Positions 16,495 through 25,297 are shown, numbered from the stretch's first letter. The stretch is 64,000 nucleotides of DNA from CAWCQC01 sp963819905 (GCA_963819905.1 CAWFXP010000001.1:1-64000), one strand, 5' to 3'. Notes: a model not told the origin generated them from the sequence alone. Translations and numbers: made by a program.

Positions 16495-17178
16495 TCAGGT
16501 CGGGTCGGCGAGCGCTACGGCGCCCGCGACGGTGTCTGCGTGGGGGATCTCGTCGAGAGCGCCTGTCAGCTCCAACGCTCTCTGGACAATCGAGTCGGAG
16601 CCGAGGCAAAGGCTGAAGCCGAGACTTCGCGCTGTGGCGTCGGCTCGTGCACGGAAGATTCGATGAATGATCGAGCAATCGATGAAATCGGCTGAGCGAA
16701 CATCGAGGACAACGGATCGTCCGGACTCCAGAACAGGTGCGAATGCTTCGGTGAGAGAGTTGGCGGAGGCGAGATCGTGCTCACCAAGAAGCCTGAGAAC
16801 GACCGCACGCTCGCTGGTGTACTCGACCTCGATTTCCGGCTCTGCGCCACCCTCGCCGCTGGCGACACGCCAAGTTTCTGTGTCTTCGAGGTAGTTGCTC
16901 AGCTGGCGAACCCGCTCGGCTTCGCCTTCTGCCATCTTCGCCTGACCCGACTGACCTTCGTCTCGCAGCTGCGAGACGAAGCAGCTGAGGCTCTCGACAG
17001 CGAGCTCACCTGCTGGCCCGCCTGCGTCGAGCGCTCGTCCAGCTGGCGGGTGAGGTAGTCGCGCGTCTGGCCACCCGCCTCTTTGGCCTTCTCGAGGCCC
17101 TGCAGCTTCCTTCCCCTTTTCCTTCGTGCGTTCCACGACCGGCTCCTCGGGCCGGCTCTCGGTGTGGGTGCTCGACAT
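16495..17178 (-). CDS. STAS-domain protein with a rearranged N-terminus
   Basis: 227 residues. The N-terminus (MSSTHTESRPEE, VVERTKE) and residues ~64-100 (SQLRDEGQSGQAKMAEG) match the envelope-stress protein at 24563-25129. Residues 27-62 are that gene read out of frame: 5 bases are missing near 17097 and 1 base near 16994, so the frame is restored. Residues 115-222 are a STAS domain (VVLRLLGEHDLASANSLTEA, then VVLDVRSADFIDCSIIHRIF). The Ser at the usual phosphorylation site after the FID motif is Cys-Ser, so a phospho-acceptor may remain. STAS proteins act as anti-anti-sigma factors; the target here is unknown. Confidence 0.7.
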   Translation of the reverse strand: MSSTHTESRPEEPVVERTKEKGKEAAGPREGQRGGWPDARLPHPPAGRALDAGGPAGELAVESLSCFVSQLRDEGQSGQAKMAEGEAERVRQLSNYLEDTETWRVASGEGGAEPEIEVEYTSERAVVLRLLGEHDLASANSLTEAFAPVLESGRSVVLDVRSADFIDCSIIHRIFRARADATARSLGFSLCLGSDSIVQRALELTGALDEIPHADTVAGAVALADPT

Positions 17179-17366
17179 CGCCTCTCCCTTCTGTCGTTTG
17201 AACGTCCGTTACCCCAGTGCGTGGAGAAGCGCCTGCTCCAGGTTTGACGTGTTGCCGGGTCTCGTCGAGACGCTTCTCGAAGCCGAGGGCGAGCTCCTCA
17301 GTCCGACGCGAGAAAGGCATGTGCTCGGGGCGGTGCGCCCCGAGCACAGCCTTAAATGTCGTGCGT

Positions 17367-17657
17367 CTAGCGGTTGTTCGACTTGAGCGGGTCTTCGCCG
17401 CCGGCGTACTTGGTGCCGGACTTGGCGAGGCCGCGGCTGATCATGTAGCCGATCCCGACTGCGGCGACGAGCGTCCATGCGCGGACGTCGCCGAGTGAGT
17501 CGGAGACGGCCGAGGCAATCAGGATGCCAGCGATGCCGACGGCCATCGCCCAGAACTCGGTCGTCTTCAGCGAGTGCTTCGTCTCGTCGGAAACTCGACG
17601 GGACACGTTGAGGGGAGTACTCGTGCGCGCCCGCTCAGTTGTTTCCACTGCTGCCAT
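17367..17657 (-). CDS. Two-helix membrane protein
   Basis: 96 residues. A polar N-terminus (1-32) is followed by two membrane helices (35-52 and 60-77) joined by SDSLGDVRAW, then a Lys/Gly tail. It is about 65% identical to the gene at 25298-25591. The ATG at 17657 follows AAAGGAAG. It faces the MerR-receiver operon across an AT-rich intergenic region with four direct repeats, so the two may be co-regulated. Confidence 0.7.
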   Translation of the reverse strand: MAAVETTERARTSTPLNVSRRVSDETKHSLKTTEFWAMAVGIAGILIASAVSDSLGDVRAWTLVAAVGIGYMISRGLAKSGTKYAGGEDPLKSNNR

Positions 17658-17723
17658 CGTACTTCCTTTCTTTGAGGAACATATGTCCGTTTTCTCATCA
17701 CGATGCCGATTCTAGCTCTTTTC

Positions 17724-17816
17724 TGATGAAGTACAAGTGCATGATGAGGTATTTGATGAGGTACTGACCCTATAGTGGTTAGAAATTGCCCTAGATATGA
17801 AGGTAATGATGAGGTA
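17724..17816. promoter_or_regulatory. Four TGATGARGTA direct repeats in divergent promoter region
   Basis: TGATGAAGTA at 17724-17733 and TGATGAGGTA at 17742-17751, 17754-17763 and 17807-17816, all in one orientation. The region (17658-17827) is AT-rich against the genome and contains a TATAGT -10-like box at 17770. Direct-repeat operators are known for the MerR-family proteins CarH and BldC. The MerR-type gene at 17828 is the obvious candidate to bind here. Confidence 0.65.
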
Positions 17817-17827
17817 AACTGGTCGTC

Positions 17828-18490
17828 ATGCAGCACGGCGATGTTTCGATTTACAGCATTGGCGCGGTTGAGCGCATGCTCGACATCCCGGCCGCGACGA
17901 TCCGTAACTGGGAGGAGCGCTATGGGCTCGTGAAGCCCGAGCGAAGCGACGGCGGCCACCGGCTTTACACCCGCGCACAGATCGAGCAGCTCCGCTTCGT
18001 CATGGAGGGACTCGCTCGAGGGCTACAGCCGGCAGAGGCACATCGCCTGCTCGGTGAGCAGCTCGAGCGCGGTAGCGGCCTCCGCTCAGCGGATGAGCGG
18101 GCGCAGGCGCCTCGCCTGCTGATCTTGCTCGCCGAGCGTGATCCGTACGCGGCAGATTTCGCCGAGTTCTTCCTTCAGACCGAGGGCTACGAGGTCGCTC
18201 TCGCTCTCGATGCCGATGACGCGGCGCGCAAGTTCGAGCAACTCTTGCCCCAGCTGGCGGTGATCGAGCTGCTTATCTCAGGCGGAACGGGCGCCCATCT
18301 GTGCCAGCGTCTGAAGGAAGCCGGCGTTCCTGCGTGCCTGGTGATCTCGACGCTCGACGCGCGCGACCAGGCGCTTGCAGCCGGCGCCGACGCCTTTCTG
18401 CGAAAGCCGCTCGATCCGCTGCAGTTCGTCTCGACTGTCAAGGACTTGCTCGGGAAGAGCGCCTTCCTGCAAGGCGCTACGTCGCGATGA
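17828..18490 (+). CDS. MerR-type HTH fused to pseudo-receiver domain
   Basis: 220 residues. The MerR HTH and wing are at 6-75 (YSIGAVERMLDIPAATIRNW, then GGHRLYTRAQIEQLRFV). Residues ~95-212 are a receiver-like fold: an acidic pair (ERD), the phospho-acceptor strand VIELLISGG with Glu where Asp is usual, VIST, and a K-P pair (LRKPL). Glu can mimic phosphorylation, so the domain may be constitutively on. This Asp loss is read by alignment to the usual pattern. Its stop overlaps the KaiC-like start (ATGA). Confidence 0.85.
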   Translation: MQHGDVSIYSIGAVERMLDIPAATIRNWEERYGLVKPERSDGGHRLYTRAQIEQLRFVMEGLARGLQPAEAHRLLGEQLERGSGLRSADERAQAPRLLILLAERDPYAADFAEFFLQTEGYEVALALDADDAARKFEQLLPQLAVIELLISGGTGAHLCQRLKEAGVPACLVISTLDARDQALAAGADAFLRKPLDPLQFVSTVKDLLGKSAFLQGATSR

Positions 18491-19878
18491 GCGAGCGTCT
18501 CCTGAGCGGCCATTCCCGCCTCGACGGCGTGCTCGGCGGCGGCCTCCCGGTGGACGCAATCAACATGCTCATCGGTCTTCCGGGAACCGGCAAAACGATC
18601 CTTGCTCAGCAATACCTGTTCGCGAACGCGACGCTCGAGCGGCCCGCCCTCTATCTCGCCACGGTGTCGGAGCCATTCGAAAAAATCCTCCGTTACGGGC
18701 AGAGCCTCCGCTTCTTCGACTCGGCAGCGGTCGGCCACTCCGTCTTCTACGAGGACCTCGGCCCGGCTCTCAACGAGCGCGGCCTCGCCGGCGTCCTCGA
18801 GCAGGTGACTGCGCTGATCAAGGAGCGCCGTCCGGGAATCATGGTGATCGACAGCTTCAAGGCCCTCTCGGCGTACGCGGAGGCCGCCGAGTTTCGCCGC
18901 TTCCTCCACGACTTCGCCGGCCATCTCTCCGCATTCCCGGCCTCGTCGTTTTGGATCGGCGAGTACGGCGAAGAGGACATCGCCGTGGCGCCCGAATTCG
19001 CGGTCGCCGACGCCATCATCAGTCTTTCCACGACGCGAGCGTCCGAGCGCGAGACGCGTTCCCTCCGCGTCCTCAAGCTCCGGGGAAGCGAATTCGCGCC
19101 CGGCCAGCACGCCTACCGCATCTCGGCGAGCGGGATCGACGTCTTCCCGCGGCTCGCCGACCAGATCGACATGACCAGCTACCCCCTCAATGGCGCCAGG
19201 CACTCATCCGGGATTGCGGCCCTCGACGACATGCTTGCCGAGGGTTACTGGCCGGGCGCCTCCACGCTCTGTGCCGGCCCCTCGGGCTGCGGCAAGACGC
19301 TGATGGGCCTGCATTTCATCTTCAACGGCGTCCGTCAGGGCGAACCTGGTGTGTTGGCGACGCTCCAGGAACACCCGACCCAGCTCGCGCGGATCGTCGA
19401 GGGGTTCGGGTGGTCGGTTGACGAGGAGGGCATCGAGCTGATGTACCGCTCGCCTGTCGACATGTACATCGACGAGTGGGTCTACGACCTGCTCGATGCA
19501 GTGGAGCGCACCAGGGCACGCCGTGTCCTGATCGACAGCCTCACCGATCTCAAGCTCGCATCGCCGGACGAGATCCGGTTCCGCGAATACATGTACTCGC
19601 TCGTCCAGCGCTTCTCGCGCCAGGGAGTGAGCGTGTTCATGACCTCGGAACTACCAGACCTCTTCCACGTCAGGCGACTCTCCGAGTTCGGCGTCTCGCA
19701 CCTCTCCGACAACGTCGTGCTACTCCAATACACCCGCGACGAAGCAACCGTTCGGCGCGCCCTCACCGTCCTAAAGACCCGCGCGAGCCGACACGAACCG
19801 GAAACCCGCGAGTTCAGAATCACTCCCGAAGGGATCGTGCTCGGTGACCCGTTCATCCCCGCACAAACCTTCGACTAG
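18487..19878 (+). CDS. KaiC-like double-domain RecA-family ATPase
   Basis: 463 residues with two RecA/KaiC domains. Domain 1: Walker A GLPGTGKT at 30-37, Walker B IMVIDS near 118-123. Domain 2: Walker A GPSGCGKT at 264-271, Walker B VLIDSL near 350. KaiC-family proteins hydrolyse ATP and transmit signals in clock, light and stress pathways; kaiA and kaiB are absent, so a clock role is not supported. The ATG at 18487 was chosen because it overlaps the upstream stop by 4 bases. Its 3' end overlaps the next gene by 35 bases. Confidence 0.9.
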   Translation: MSERLLSGHSRLDGVLGGGLPVDAINMLIGLPGTGKTILAQQYLFANATLERPALYLATVSEPFEKILRYGQSLRFFDSAAVGHSVFYEDLGPALNERGLAGVLEQVTALIKERRPGIMVIDSFKALSAYAEAAEFRRFLHDFAGHLSAFPASSFWIGEYGEEDIAVAPEFAVADAIISLSTTRASERETRSLRVLKLRGSEFAPGQHAYRISASGIDVFPRLADQIDMTSYPLNGARHSSGIAALDDMLAEGYWPGASTLCAGPSGCGKTLMGLHFIFNGVRQGEPGVLATLQEHPTQLARIVEGFGWSVDEEGIELMYRSPVDMYIDEWVYDLLDAVERTRARRVLIDSLTDLKLASPDEIRFREYMYSLVQRFSRQGVSVFMTSELPDLFHVRRLSEFGVSHLSDNVVLLQYTRDEATVRRALTVLKTRASRHEPETREFRITPEGIVLGDPFIPAQTFD

Positions 19879-21037
19879 CACGAACCGCGCGGCAGGCAAG
19901 CGGACGAGCGCGCACGCGCACGCCACCGACCTTCTCCTGCTGGAAGAACTCCACGCCCACTTGCCGGTCGGCTTGCTCGTCAACGACGCCAACACGCTCG
20001 AGATCCTCCACGCCAACCCCCCGCTTCCCGGTTTCGCCGATCACGACCTGCCGTTCGACCAGCTGATCGAATCGCACAACTACACACACCAGCCGCAGCT
20101 CCGAGCAGATGAACTAGCGGCACTCGTCGCAGACGTGGCCGCGACCGGAAGGCCGCGTCACCTACCCGAGTTCCGTCACGACCCCCCAGGGCAGGAGCAG
20201 AGCTGGTGGAGCGCAGCCCTCCATCGCGTCGACACCGACCGCTGGGGCCCCGTCGTGGTCACGCTCGCAGTCGACGTCACCGACCAGATTCGCGCCCGGC
20301 ATCTCCTGGAGGAGCGCGAACGGCGGCACCTGGCCCTCCAGCAGACGATCGCTGCCCTTCCCGGCCACAACCTCGTCTCCTCCCTCCAGCAGGTCGCCGA
20401 TGCCCTCGTCGCCGCGCTACCGGCCGACGTAGCCACGCTCCGACTGCTCGACGCAGACGCCAAGCTCCACCTCGTCGCCGCCAGCGGCCTTCGCCCCGCC
20501 GAGACCCGACGCCTCGCGCTCGACCCGATCACCATACGTCGGCTCGAGACGATGATCGAAGCGGGCCGCCGACATCCCCTCCCGGGATCGCTCGGCCTCC
20601 ACTGGGTCGAGGTGCGCTGGCTCGAGGCCCGCGACAAACCGATCGGGATTCTGACGATCGGTGCGCACAGCAAGCGGCGTCCGTCCGAGAACGACCTCAC
20701 GCTGCTCGACGTCGCAACGGTGCAGCTCGGCAACGCCCTGGAGAAGATCGAGCAGAGCCCGCAGTTCCTCCGAAGCCGTTCTCTCGAAGTGGCCCGCGTA
20801 AACGCGGACGAAGACGAGGCCGCGCAAACCCTCAGTAGCGACCTCCGCCCACGCGAGCTCGCGATCCTCCGCCTCTACGGCGAAGGACTCCGAACAGACC
20901 AAGTCGCCGAACTACTCGTACTCTCCCCGCACACAATCCGGACACACGTCAGGAACGCTCGCCGCCACCTTGGCGTCAGCTCCCGAGCCGAGGCACTCGA
21001 CCTTCTCAAGGCTGCCGACTCCGACCCTTTTATTTGA
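19844..21037 (+). CDS. PAS-GAF-LuxR transcriptional regulator
   Basis: 397 residues. A PAS-like domain (~28-150: LLEELHAHLPVGLLVNDANT, HANPPLPGF), a GAF-like domain (~170-310: VADALVAALPADVATLRLLD, GILTIGAHSKRRPSENDLTL) and a C-terminal LuxR HTH (335-392: LRPRELAILRLYGEGLRTDQ, VLSPHTIRTHVRNARRHLG). The start GTG at 19844 lies inside the KaiC gene. It probably converts an intracellular signal, routed through the KaiC ATPase, into transcription. Last gene of the operon. Confidence 0.88.
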   Translation: MTRSSPHKPSTSTNRAAGKRTSAHAHATDLLLLEELHAHLPVGLLVNDANTLEILHANPPLPGFADHDLPFDQLIESHNYTHQPQLRADELAALVADVAATGRPRHLPEFRHDPPGQEQSWWSAALHRVDTDRWGPVVVTLAVDVTDQIRARHLLEERERRHLALQQTIAALPGHNLVSSLQQVADALVAALPADVATLRLLDADAKLHLVAASGLRPAETRRLALDPITIRRLETMIEAGRRHPLPGSLGLHWVEVRWLEARDKPIGILTIGAHSKRRPSENDLTLLDVATVQLGNALEKIEQSPQFLRSRSLEVARVNADEDEAAQTLSSDLRPRELAILRLYGEGLRTDQVAELLVLSPHTIRTHVRNARRHLGVSSRAEALDLLKAADSDPFI

Positions 21038-21084
21038 CCGAAGGAAGACTCGAGCGTCCCCGCGGGCTCGTCGACGACGCAGTC

Positions 21085-21538
21085 CACTTCGCTCCGAAGT
21101 GCTCTGAGGCTCAGTCCCTTAACGGCAGGACGTCAAGGAACGCCACCAGATAAACAGCTGCCACACGGCCAGATGCTGCGGAGCCGGAATCCACGCGCCG
21201 GACGCCAAACCCCTTCCCCGGCCTGTGCCGCAAGCAGGCCGGGATACGAGCGGAGACGACGGCCGCAGTCGGGGGGCAAACAACGCCGCCTCCCTCGAGG
21301 GGAGCGCCTACTGCGGCGCGGGGCGCTCTTGGGGCAGCTACCCCTTCTGGTCGCCCGCCCAAACGCGGCAGGCAACCCCGCACGCGCAGGCAGCCCCGCC
21401 CCGCCGCCGGAGGCCCTATCCAAGGGCACCGACGCGCTGAGTAGCCCCCGAGTCGCCCTCGCGCCAGGGGGAACCTGGGAGACGAGCGAACGTCCTCGGG
21501 GGCCGGAGCCTCCCTTCCCAGGCGACAGACGGCCTAAA
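21085..21538. repeat. ~450-bp structured repeat, copy 2
   Basis: Second copy of the repeat at 5847-6294. The outer right-hand stem is CCCCCGAG/CTCGGGGG here, one pair longer than in copy 1, with both sides changed together. GCCGCAGT/ACTGCGGC and GCCTG/CAGGC are unchanged. It lies just past the PAS-GAF-LuxR gene. The rest of 21038-21707 has no gene. Confidence 0.8.
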
Positions 21539-21707
21539 GGTTACGCCTCGTACGGCTCCCGCTCCAGCGCCGACGCTACAGGGATCGTCGCGGTCCGCGA
21601 TCGCAATCAGTCCGTCAAGCCGCGCCGCCGGTGGGCCTTGACCTGACCCCTCTCGAGCTCATGCTCGGGTTTACTTATCATCAGCGGCCGCCGAACAGGC
21701 CCTTCGG

Positions 21708-22016
21708 CTACTTGTCCCGACGCTCCTCGATCTCGACTGCCTTGCCCGAAGCCGGCTCGTCGGCGTCCTGCGCGCCTTCCTTAGTCGAGCGCTTCTGCCG
21801 AACCTGTACTGCCATGTCGTCGAGATATTTTGCGACGCTCTTCGCCGTCGCCGCCAGCCCATCGAGCACCTCCGGGGTATGTTCCTCTGCCTGGTCGCGG
21901 AGGCCGAGAATCCACTCCTCGATGCGCTTGTCAAACCGCTGGGGACGGGAAACGTCTTCGGCGCCTGCGTCCTCGTCCGCCTGTGCGTTCTCCGGTCCTG
22001 TGTCGGTGTCGGTCAT
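21708..22016 (-). CDS. Small acidic helical protein
   Basis: 102 residues. Charged and helical in the middle (RFDKRIEEWILGLRDQAEEH, VLDGLAATAKSVAKYLDDM), with disordered acidic ends. No membrane segment. It resembles the soluble helical proteins often next to DUF3618 or CsbD genes but belongs to no family I recognise. The ATG at 22016 has a poor Shine-Dalgarno. Confidence 0.55.
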   Translation of the reverse strand: MTDTDTGPENAQADEDAGAEDVSRPQRFDKRIEEWILGLRDQAEEHTPEVLDGLAATAKSVAKYLDDMAVQVRQKRSTKEGAQDADEPASGKAVEIEERRDK

Positions 22017-22162
22017 TAGGACAGCGTAGCTGCGCCGATCCTGCGAGCACGACATGGGTCACACGCACTCTTCGTATGCGGTGGAATTGCTGGCAGGAAC
22101 GCAACGGCCTGTTGTTCGCGTTGAGGACGCCGTTGCAGAGCCACGTCCGCGAGGGCCCAGGC

Positions 22163-22270
22163 GTGACCGAGACCGCCTGGGACGTTGGCTTCCTCGCTTT
22201 GGGCGTGCTGCTCATAAGCACGGGCTGGATCCTCACCCGTTCTAACCAGCGCCGAACCCCCCGCATGTAA
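22163..22270 (+). CDS. Possible 35-aa single-helix membrane protein
   Basis: GTG at 22163, then TETAWDVGF, one hydrophobic helix (LALGVLLISTGWIL) and a basic tail (RSNQRRTPRM): an N-out, C-in topology by the positive-inside rule. GAGGGCCCAGG precedes the start at weak spacing. Confidence 0.35.
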   Translation: MTETAWDVGFLALGVLLISTGWILTRSNQRRTPRM

Positions 22271-22506
22271 CGAGTCCGCGAACGCCCGACTGACAGCGCT
22301 TCCGTGGGAGGTAGTCAGGGTTTCGCCGTGTCACCGCCTGGGCAGACCGACGTGGATGAATCGGTCCGTGAGTCAAGACTTAGCCGCTTCTGGGCGACGG
22401 GTTGGCAACCAGCCTTCGCTCAAGCGCCGGCCTTGCCGAGTGCGCGAGAACGCGTGGGAGTGGCCGATACCCCGAAGGCGTACCCGGGAGGCGAGAAGGC
22501 GTGAAT

Positions 22507-23061
22507 ATGAAATTGCTCGCAACGGTGGTCGGTGCGATCGCGCTGGTTTCGGCATGTGGGGAAGGGGGCTCCGACAAGACGAGTGAGCCGATTCCGGGTA
22601 ACGACCAAGGTTCCGTCCCAGATGGGAACGACGAGCCCGGCTCAGGCTCCAAGAAGATCGAGCCTGACGACGAGGGATCGATCACGGTTGGTACATCGAC
22701 TGTCGAACAGCCCGTTTCGGAGGAGCCGTTCCTGGAGCTCACGCTAGATGACGGCTCAACGCCCATGGGCAGTGTTTACCTACGCGCTACCCGCGACGGA
22801 ACCCGAACCCTCGTCGTGGTCCAGCTTCGCCAAGGCGCGGATAAGGCCCAGACAGCGTCGATTCAGGAGGGCTCCTGCGATGATCTCGGAGAGACAATCT
22901 TCCCGCTGATCCCGCCAAAGAAGGGTCGCTCACGCACCCAGGTGGATACAGCGCTCGACCACCTCCGAACAAGCGAGTACGCCATCACAGTATCGGCGGC
23001 TTCCGAATCATCCGACGATGATCCGGTTGCGTGTGCAGAGGTCGTTAGTGAAGAGCCTTGA
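22507..23061 (+). CDS. Lipoprotein with SOD-like beta domain
   Basis: 184 residues. Lipobox LVSACGE with Cys near 17, a long Gly/Ser/Asp/Glu linker, and a beta-rich C-terminal domain (ELTLDDGSTPMGSVYLRATR, SIQEGSCDDL, YAITVSAASESS) parallel to the protein at 7652. The metal-binding His residues of that family are missing here, so it is probably structural or binding only. ATG 22507 and GTG 22501 are both possible; GGGAGGCGAGAAGG lies upstream. Confidence 0.65.
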   Translation: MKLLATVVGAIALVSACGEGGSDKTSEPIPGNDQGSVPDGNDEPGSGSKKIEPDDEGSITVGTSTVEQPVSEEPFLELTLDDGSTPMGSVYLRATRDGTRTLVVVQLRQGADKAQTASIQEGSCDDLGETIFPLIPPKKGRSRTQVDTALDHLRTSEYAITVSAASESSDDDPVACAEVVSEEP

Positions 23062-23307
23062 TCCACGGAAAGGTTCTTCCTGCCAACGCCGTACACCGTC
23101 CTCCGTCTTCGCCCCCTCCTGGCGCATTCGTTCCAGCCTCGGCACCAGTCTCGTGATCCTTCTTTGCCAGTGTCATGACCTTCTCGTCGCGGCCGGTGCC
23201 GCCATGGCCAGACCCGTCACTTCGCCAAGCCTGGATTTCCAGTTTCGTACTTCAGCCTTTGTTTCGCTCCGATCATCGTGGACGGTCAGTGAGCTGCTTC
23301 GCTTTCT

Positions 23308-23511
23308 CTATCGGAGACGCGTTGGTGCACTTGTTGTCTGCGCCTCGACCGCTCCGAAGAACTCCTGCGGCGTCAACTGAACCCCCACGCCGGCGCGTCC
23401 TTCACCGATTTCCTCGATCACGACTCGTCCGAAGTCGACATCATCCGGATGATCTTTCAGATGTTCGTCGACCGCTTGACGAACCTCTTGGGCAAACCGT
23501 TGTTCCGTCAG
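23308..23511 (-). CDS. Small protein lacking a standard start
   Basis: A 67-codon frame with natural protein composition (RFAQEVRQAVDEHLKDHPDD, then FGRVVIEEIGEGRAGVGVQL) ends in TAG. The only plausible start is CTG at 23511, with no Shine-Dalgarno. It may have lost its 5' end or use a non-standard start. The flanks (23062-23307 and 23512-23658) show no gene. Confidence 0.4.
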   Translation of the reverse strand: MTEQRFAQEVRQAVDEHLKDHPDDVDFGRVVIEEIGEGRAGVGVQLTPQEFFGAVEAQTTSAPTRLR

Positions 23512-23658
23512 GGGTAATGACCTGATAAGGCATAAGCAAGTTCCTCTATTGATATGGAAACGCTGACGACGCGGCCGTCTGCGGCGTTCCCGTAGTTAGG
23601 CTCATGAACTCCGGCCGCTGAGGGACGGCGAGGCAGCGCCTCGCCGTCCCTCAGCAAT

Positions 23659-24180
23659 CTACGCAGGAGACTCCGAACGCTGGTCGGCGATGACGTCGCC
23701 GGCCCTCGACTGGAGGCTGCTCGCAACGGCCTGCCCCTCCTCGGAACCTCGCTCCTTGACCGTTTCCACGACCTGCTCCGTCGCCTCCTGGGCTACCTGC
23801 TTCCCTCGTTCGAGGGCCTCGTGGCCGGTCTCCCTTGCTTTGTCCTTCACGTCGTCTGCCATCTCGCCCAGCCGCTCGTCCTCCAGGCGGGTCGAAGGAA
23901 TTAGCATCCCGACAAGGAACCCCGTGGCCGCTGCCGCGATAGCGATCCCGAGCGGATTGTTCTTCGCGGTCTCGCCGACGCGGCGGGCGCCCTTCTGTAC
24001 GCCCTCCCGGCTCGGGAGGACCTCGCCGACCTTGGAGGTGACGGCCTCCTTCTTCTCATTGACGAAGTCGCCGGCTCTCGCCTTGACGTCGGTCTTGTAG
24101 CCAATTGCCTCCATCGTCTCGCCGAGTTCACCGCGCGTCTCGCTTATCTCCTGCCTGATTTCAGCTGGGTCTTTGCCCAT
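23659..24180 (-). CDS. DUF3618 membrane protein
   Basis: 173 residues. The N-terminal motif DPAEIRQEISETRGELGETM is the DUF3618 signature. A central helix NPLGIAIAAAATGFLVGMLI (about 75-95) spans the membrane, and a long amphipathic tail (100-165) is rich in Glu, Lys and Val, like apolipoprotein repeats. The family always sits with holin-like DUF1469 genes, as here. It overlaps the upstream gene by 37 bases. Role: envelope stress, biochemistry unknown. Confidence 0.88.
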   Translation of the reverse strand: MGKDPAEIRQEISETRGELGETMEAIGYKTDVKARAGDFVNEKKEAVTSKVGEVLPSREGVQKGARRVGETAKNNPLGIAIAAAATGFLVGMLIPSTRLEDERLGEMADDVKDKARETGHEALERGKQVAQEATEQVVETVKERGSEEGQAVASSLQSRAGDVIADQRSESPA

Positions 24181-24563
24181 TCGAGGTCCTCCTTCGTCGA
24201 TTCGACCGCCTCCCGCGGAACGGGAGGAGGTGCTTCCTGCAGCCGGTTTCGCCCGATGCTCGCGAGCGCGGCGGCCACGACGGCGAGCGCCGCTCCGACC
24301 ACGAGCGCGGCCGCCCAGTTCGGAATGGCTCCGTCGAGCGCGAGAATGAGAAAGGCCGTCAGGGCCCCGAGGCCGAGAAGGCCCACGATGGCCGCTCCTA
24401 CCAGGAGCGCAGCCCCTTTAGCCGTCTCTTTCGCTTTCTCCCGAACCTCGGCTTTCGCCAGCTCGGTCTCTTGGCGAACGAGCGTGGTCACTTCGTCCGA
24501 CAGCTCCTTAAACAGCTCGCCGAGCGGTCGGTCGTGCCGGTCGCCGTAGCTCTTGACGGCCAT
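24144..24563 (-). CDS. Holin-like DUF1469 membrane protein
   Basis: 139 residues. An amphipathic N-terminal segment (LGELFKELSDEVTTLVRQET) precedes two membrane helices (about 50-72 and 78-100), which is the PF07332 plan (phage holin superfamily name, no lysis role known). The ATG at 24563 shares one base with the upstream TGA stop. Middle gene of the DUF3618 cassette. Confidence 0.88.
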   Translation of the reverse strand: MAVKSYGDRHDRPLGELFKELSDEVTTLVRQETELAKAEVREKAKETAKGAALLVGAAIVGLLGLGALTAFLILALDGAIPNWAAALVVGAALAVVAAALASIGRNRLQEAPPPVPREAVESTKEDLEWAKTQLKSGRR

Positions 24564-25129
24564 CACGGCTGCTCCAGGCTCGGCATCAGCGGCTCGGAGG
24601 AGTGTCGCTCGGCCAGCTGACTCGACTCCTGGGGCGTGGGCGTGCCCGCCGTAGCGAGCCGGGGCTTGAACGCGTCGCCGGACTGCCCTTCGGTGGAGCG
24701 GCGCTCCGCCGAGGCCTTGAGAAACCGCGACGCCACCAGCCCGACAGCGAACGCTCCAGCCGCCACAGCCCAGGGACGGCGCCGAGTCACGTCTTCCAGA
24801 TCGCGGAGGAAACGATCGCCGTTGCCCTCTTCAAGGTAGCTGCTTAGCCGGCCAATCCGCTCGGCTGCGCCTTCTGCCATCTTCGCCTGACCCGCCTGAC
24901 CCTCATCTCGCAACTGCGAGCCGAAGCGGCTGAGGCTCTCGGACAGCGAGCTCACCTGCTGGCCCGCCTGCGTCGAGCGCTCGTCCAGCTGGCGGCTGAA
25001 GTAGTCGCGCGTCTGGCCACCCGCCTCTTTGGCCTTCTCGAGGCCCTGCTCTGCAGCTTCCTTCCCCATTTCCTTCGTACGTTCCACGACCGACTCCTCG
25101 GGCCGGCTCTCGGTGTGGGTGCTCGACAT
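24563..25129 (-). CDS. Amphipathic helix-repeat membrane protein of the DUF3618 cassette
   Basis: 188 residues. The N-terminal half is polar helix with Glu/Lys/Ala/Gln repeats (VVERTKEMGKEAAEQGLEKA), followed by one membrane helix (about 118-136: RPWAVAAGAFAVGLVASRFL) and a polar tail. The ATG at 25129 follows AAGGGAGAGG. A damaged copy of its first half forms the start of the gene at 16495. First gene of a three-gene operon with the DUF1469 and DUF3618 genes. Confidence 0.75.
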   Translation of the reverse strand: MSSTHTESRPEESVVERTKEMGKEAAEQGLEKAKEAGGQTRDYFSRQLDERSTQAGQQVSSLSESLSRFGSQLRDEGQAGQAKMAEGAAERIGRLSSYLEEGNGDRFLRDLEDVTRRRPWAVAAGAFAVGLVASRFLKASAERRSTEGQSGDAFKPRLATAGTPTPQESSQLAERHSSEPLMPSLEQP

Positions 25130-25199
25130 CACCTCTCCCTTCTCTCGTTTGAGCATGTGCTCGGGGCGGGGTGCGCACCGAGCACAAACTTGAATATCG

Positions 25200-25292
25200 T
25201 GCGTCTAGCGGTTGTTCTGATTGAGCGGTCTTCGCCGCCGGCGTACTGGTGCCGGACTTGGCCAGGCCGCGGCTGATCATGTACCCGTCCGC
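25200..25292 (-). pseudogene. 3' fragment of the two-helix membrane gene
   Basis: The last ~30 codons match the end of 17367-17657 (YMISRGLAKSG) with a one-base loss in GTACTTGG and another in GCGGGTC. The start half is missing. It sits between the two cassette genes that are themselves copies of the 16.5-17.7 kb pair, so it marks a duplication breakpoint. Confidence 0.65.
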
Positions 25293-25297
25293 CCGAT

